This document shows positions 5,808 to 5,985 of a DNA stretch of 5,985 bases, one piece after another. The first letter of the stretch is position 1. Each line of letters begins with the position of its first letter. The notes under the pieces are model-generated. The model searched no databases. It was not told the DNA's origin and worked only from the letters and a program-made list of their open reading frames with translations. The position numbers and the translations under genes were made by a program. The DNA is taken from the NCBI GenBank assembly GCA_030672555.1, contig DAOVGD010000149.1, forward strand, positions 1 through 5,985. Reading direction: 5' to 3'. This stretch comes from Desulfobacterales bacterium. GTDB lineage: Bacteria > Desulfobacterota > Desulfobacteria > Desulfobacterales > C00003106.

Positions 5808-5880
5808 AATGATAACAAGGCCAAGTCATTCTCTCACATAACATATTGAAACAACATTTATTTATGTAAATTTTCATATT

Positions 5881-5947
5881 CTCACGCAAAGGCGCCAAGC
5901 TCGCAAAGAAAAAAATAAAACTTAGCGTCTTTGCGCCTTTGCGTGAG
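5881..5947. repeat. 67-bp hairpin with 15-bp perfect arms
   Basis: CTCACGCAAAGGCGC (5881-5895) pairs perfectly with GCGCCTTTGCGTGAG (5933-5947). The inner segments CAAGCTCGCAAAG (5896-5908) and CTTAGCGTCTTTG (5921-5933) pair imperfectly around an A-rich loop. It is a strong GC-rich stem in AT-rich surroundings. A T-rich run (5953-5958) follows a few bases after the right arm, so terminator activity on the plus strand is possible. The GCGTCTTTGCG/CGCAAAG motif resembles dispersed intergenic repeats that I recall from several environmental phyla, so a repeat-family origin is more likely than a dedicated terminator. Confidence 0.75.
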
Positions 5948-5985
5948 GCAATATTTTTAAAATAGTGTTATTCTCCAAATTTATG

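Larger units (their letters stand above)
5418..5985. other. Gene-free repeat cluster downstream of purDE
   Basis: No coding sequence is supported in these 568 bases. At least four distinct repeat structures fill most of it: a long hairpin, a heptad array, a MITE-like element and a second hairpin, each listed separately. The remaining stretches (5583-5604, 5808-5880, 5948-5985) are AT-rich and featureless to my eye. Confidence 0.8.

Overview
The window looks like chromosomal DNA from a mid-GC Gram-negative bacterium. It holds three intact housekeeping genes and a gene-free right end packed with palindromic and heptameric repeats. No 16S or lineage-specific marker is present, so the lineage is not determined. 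The repeat types (hairpins with GTAAAAAG arms, GGTTCAC/TGAACC heptads, GCGCCTTTGCG hairpins) recall intergenic repeats I associate with Desulfobacterota, Nitrospirota or anammox planctomycetes. That is an impression from memory, not a test.

Left part, minus strand: lon (3395-1023, ATP-dependent LonA protease, 790 aa) is followed by tsaB (1026-325, tRNA t6A37 biosynthesis scaffold, 233 aa). The two overlap as ATGA and are almost certainly one operon. The lon stop is preceded by a correctly phased A_AAA_AAA heptamer, so a -1 slip would fuse Lon in frame to TsaB. Beyond tsaB lie about 320 bases without an intact gene; they include a short stretch resembling a decayed LexA-type N-terminus (30-167).

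Middle, plus strand: a divergent AT-rich intergenic region (3396-3644) separates lon from a single gene (3645-5417) encoding a fusion of PurD (GAR synthetase) and class I PurE (N5-CAIR mutase), 590 aa. These enzymes catalyse non-consecutive steps of de novo purine synthesis. A strong Shine-Dalgarno sequence fixes the start at 3645.

Right part (5418-5985): no gene. It contains, in order: a ~127-bp imperfect hairpin starting 5 bases after the purDE stop, with a further inverted copy of its end at 5564-5582; an array of six phased 7-bp repeats (5605-5646); a 149-bp MITE-like element (5651-5799) with perfect 15-bp terminal inverted repeats and a perfect 8-bp target duplication, whose ends match the IS66 family pattern (GTAA start, 8-bp duplication) and whose interior is itself made of 7-bp repeats; and a 67-bp hairpin with 15-bp perfect arms (5881-5947). 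This layered repeat cluster is the most unusual part of the window. The MITE interrupts an older small palindrome that can be reconstructed exactly.
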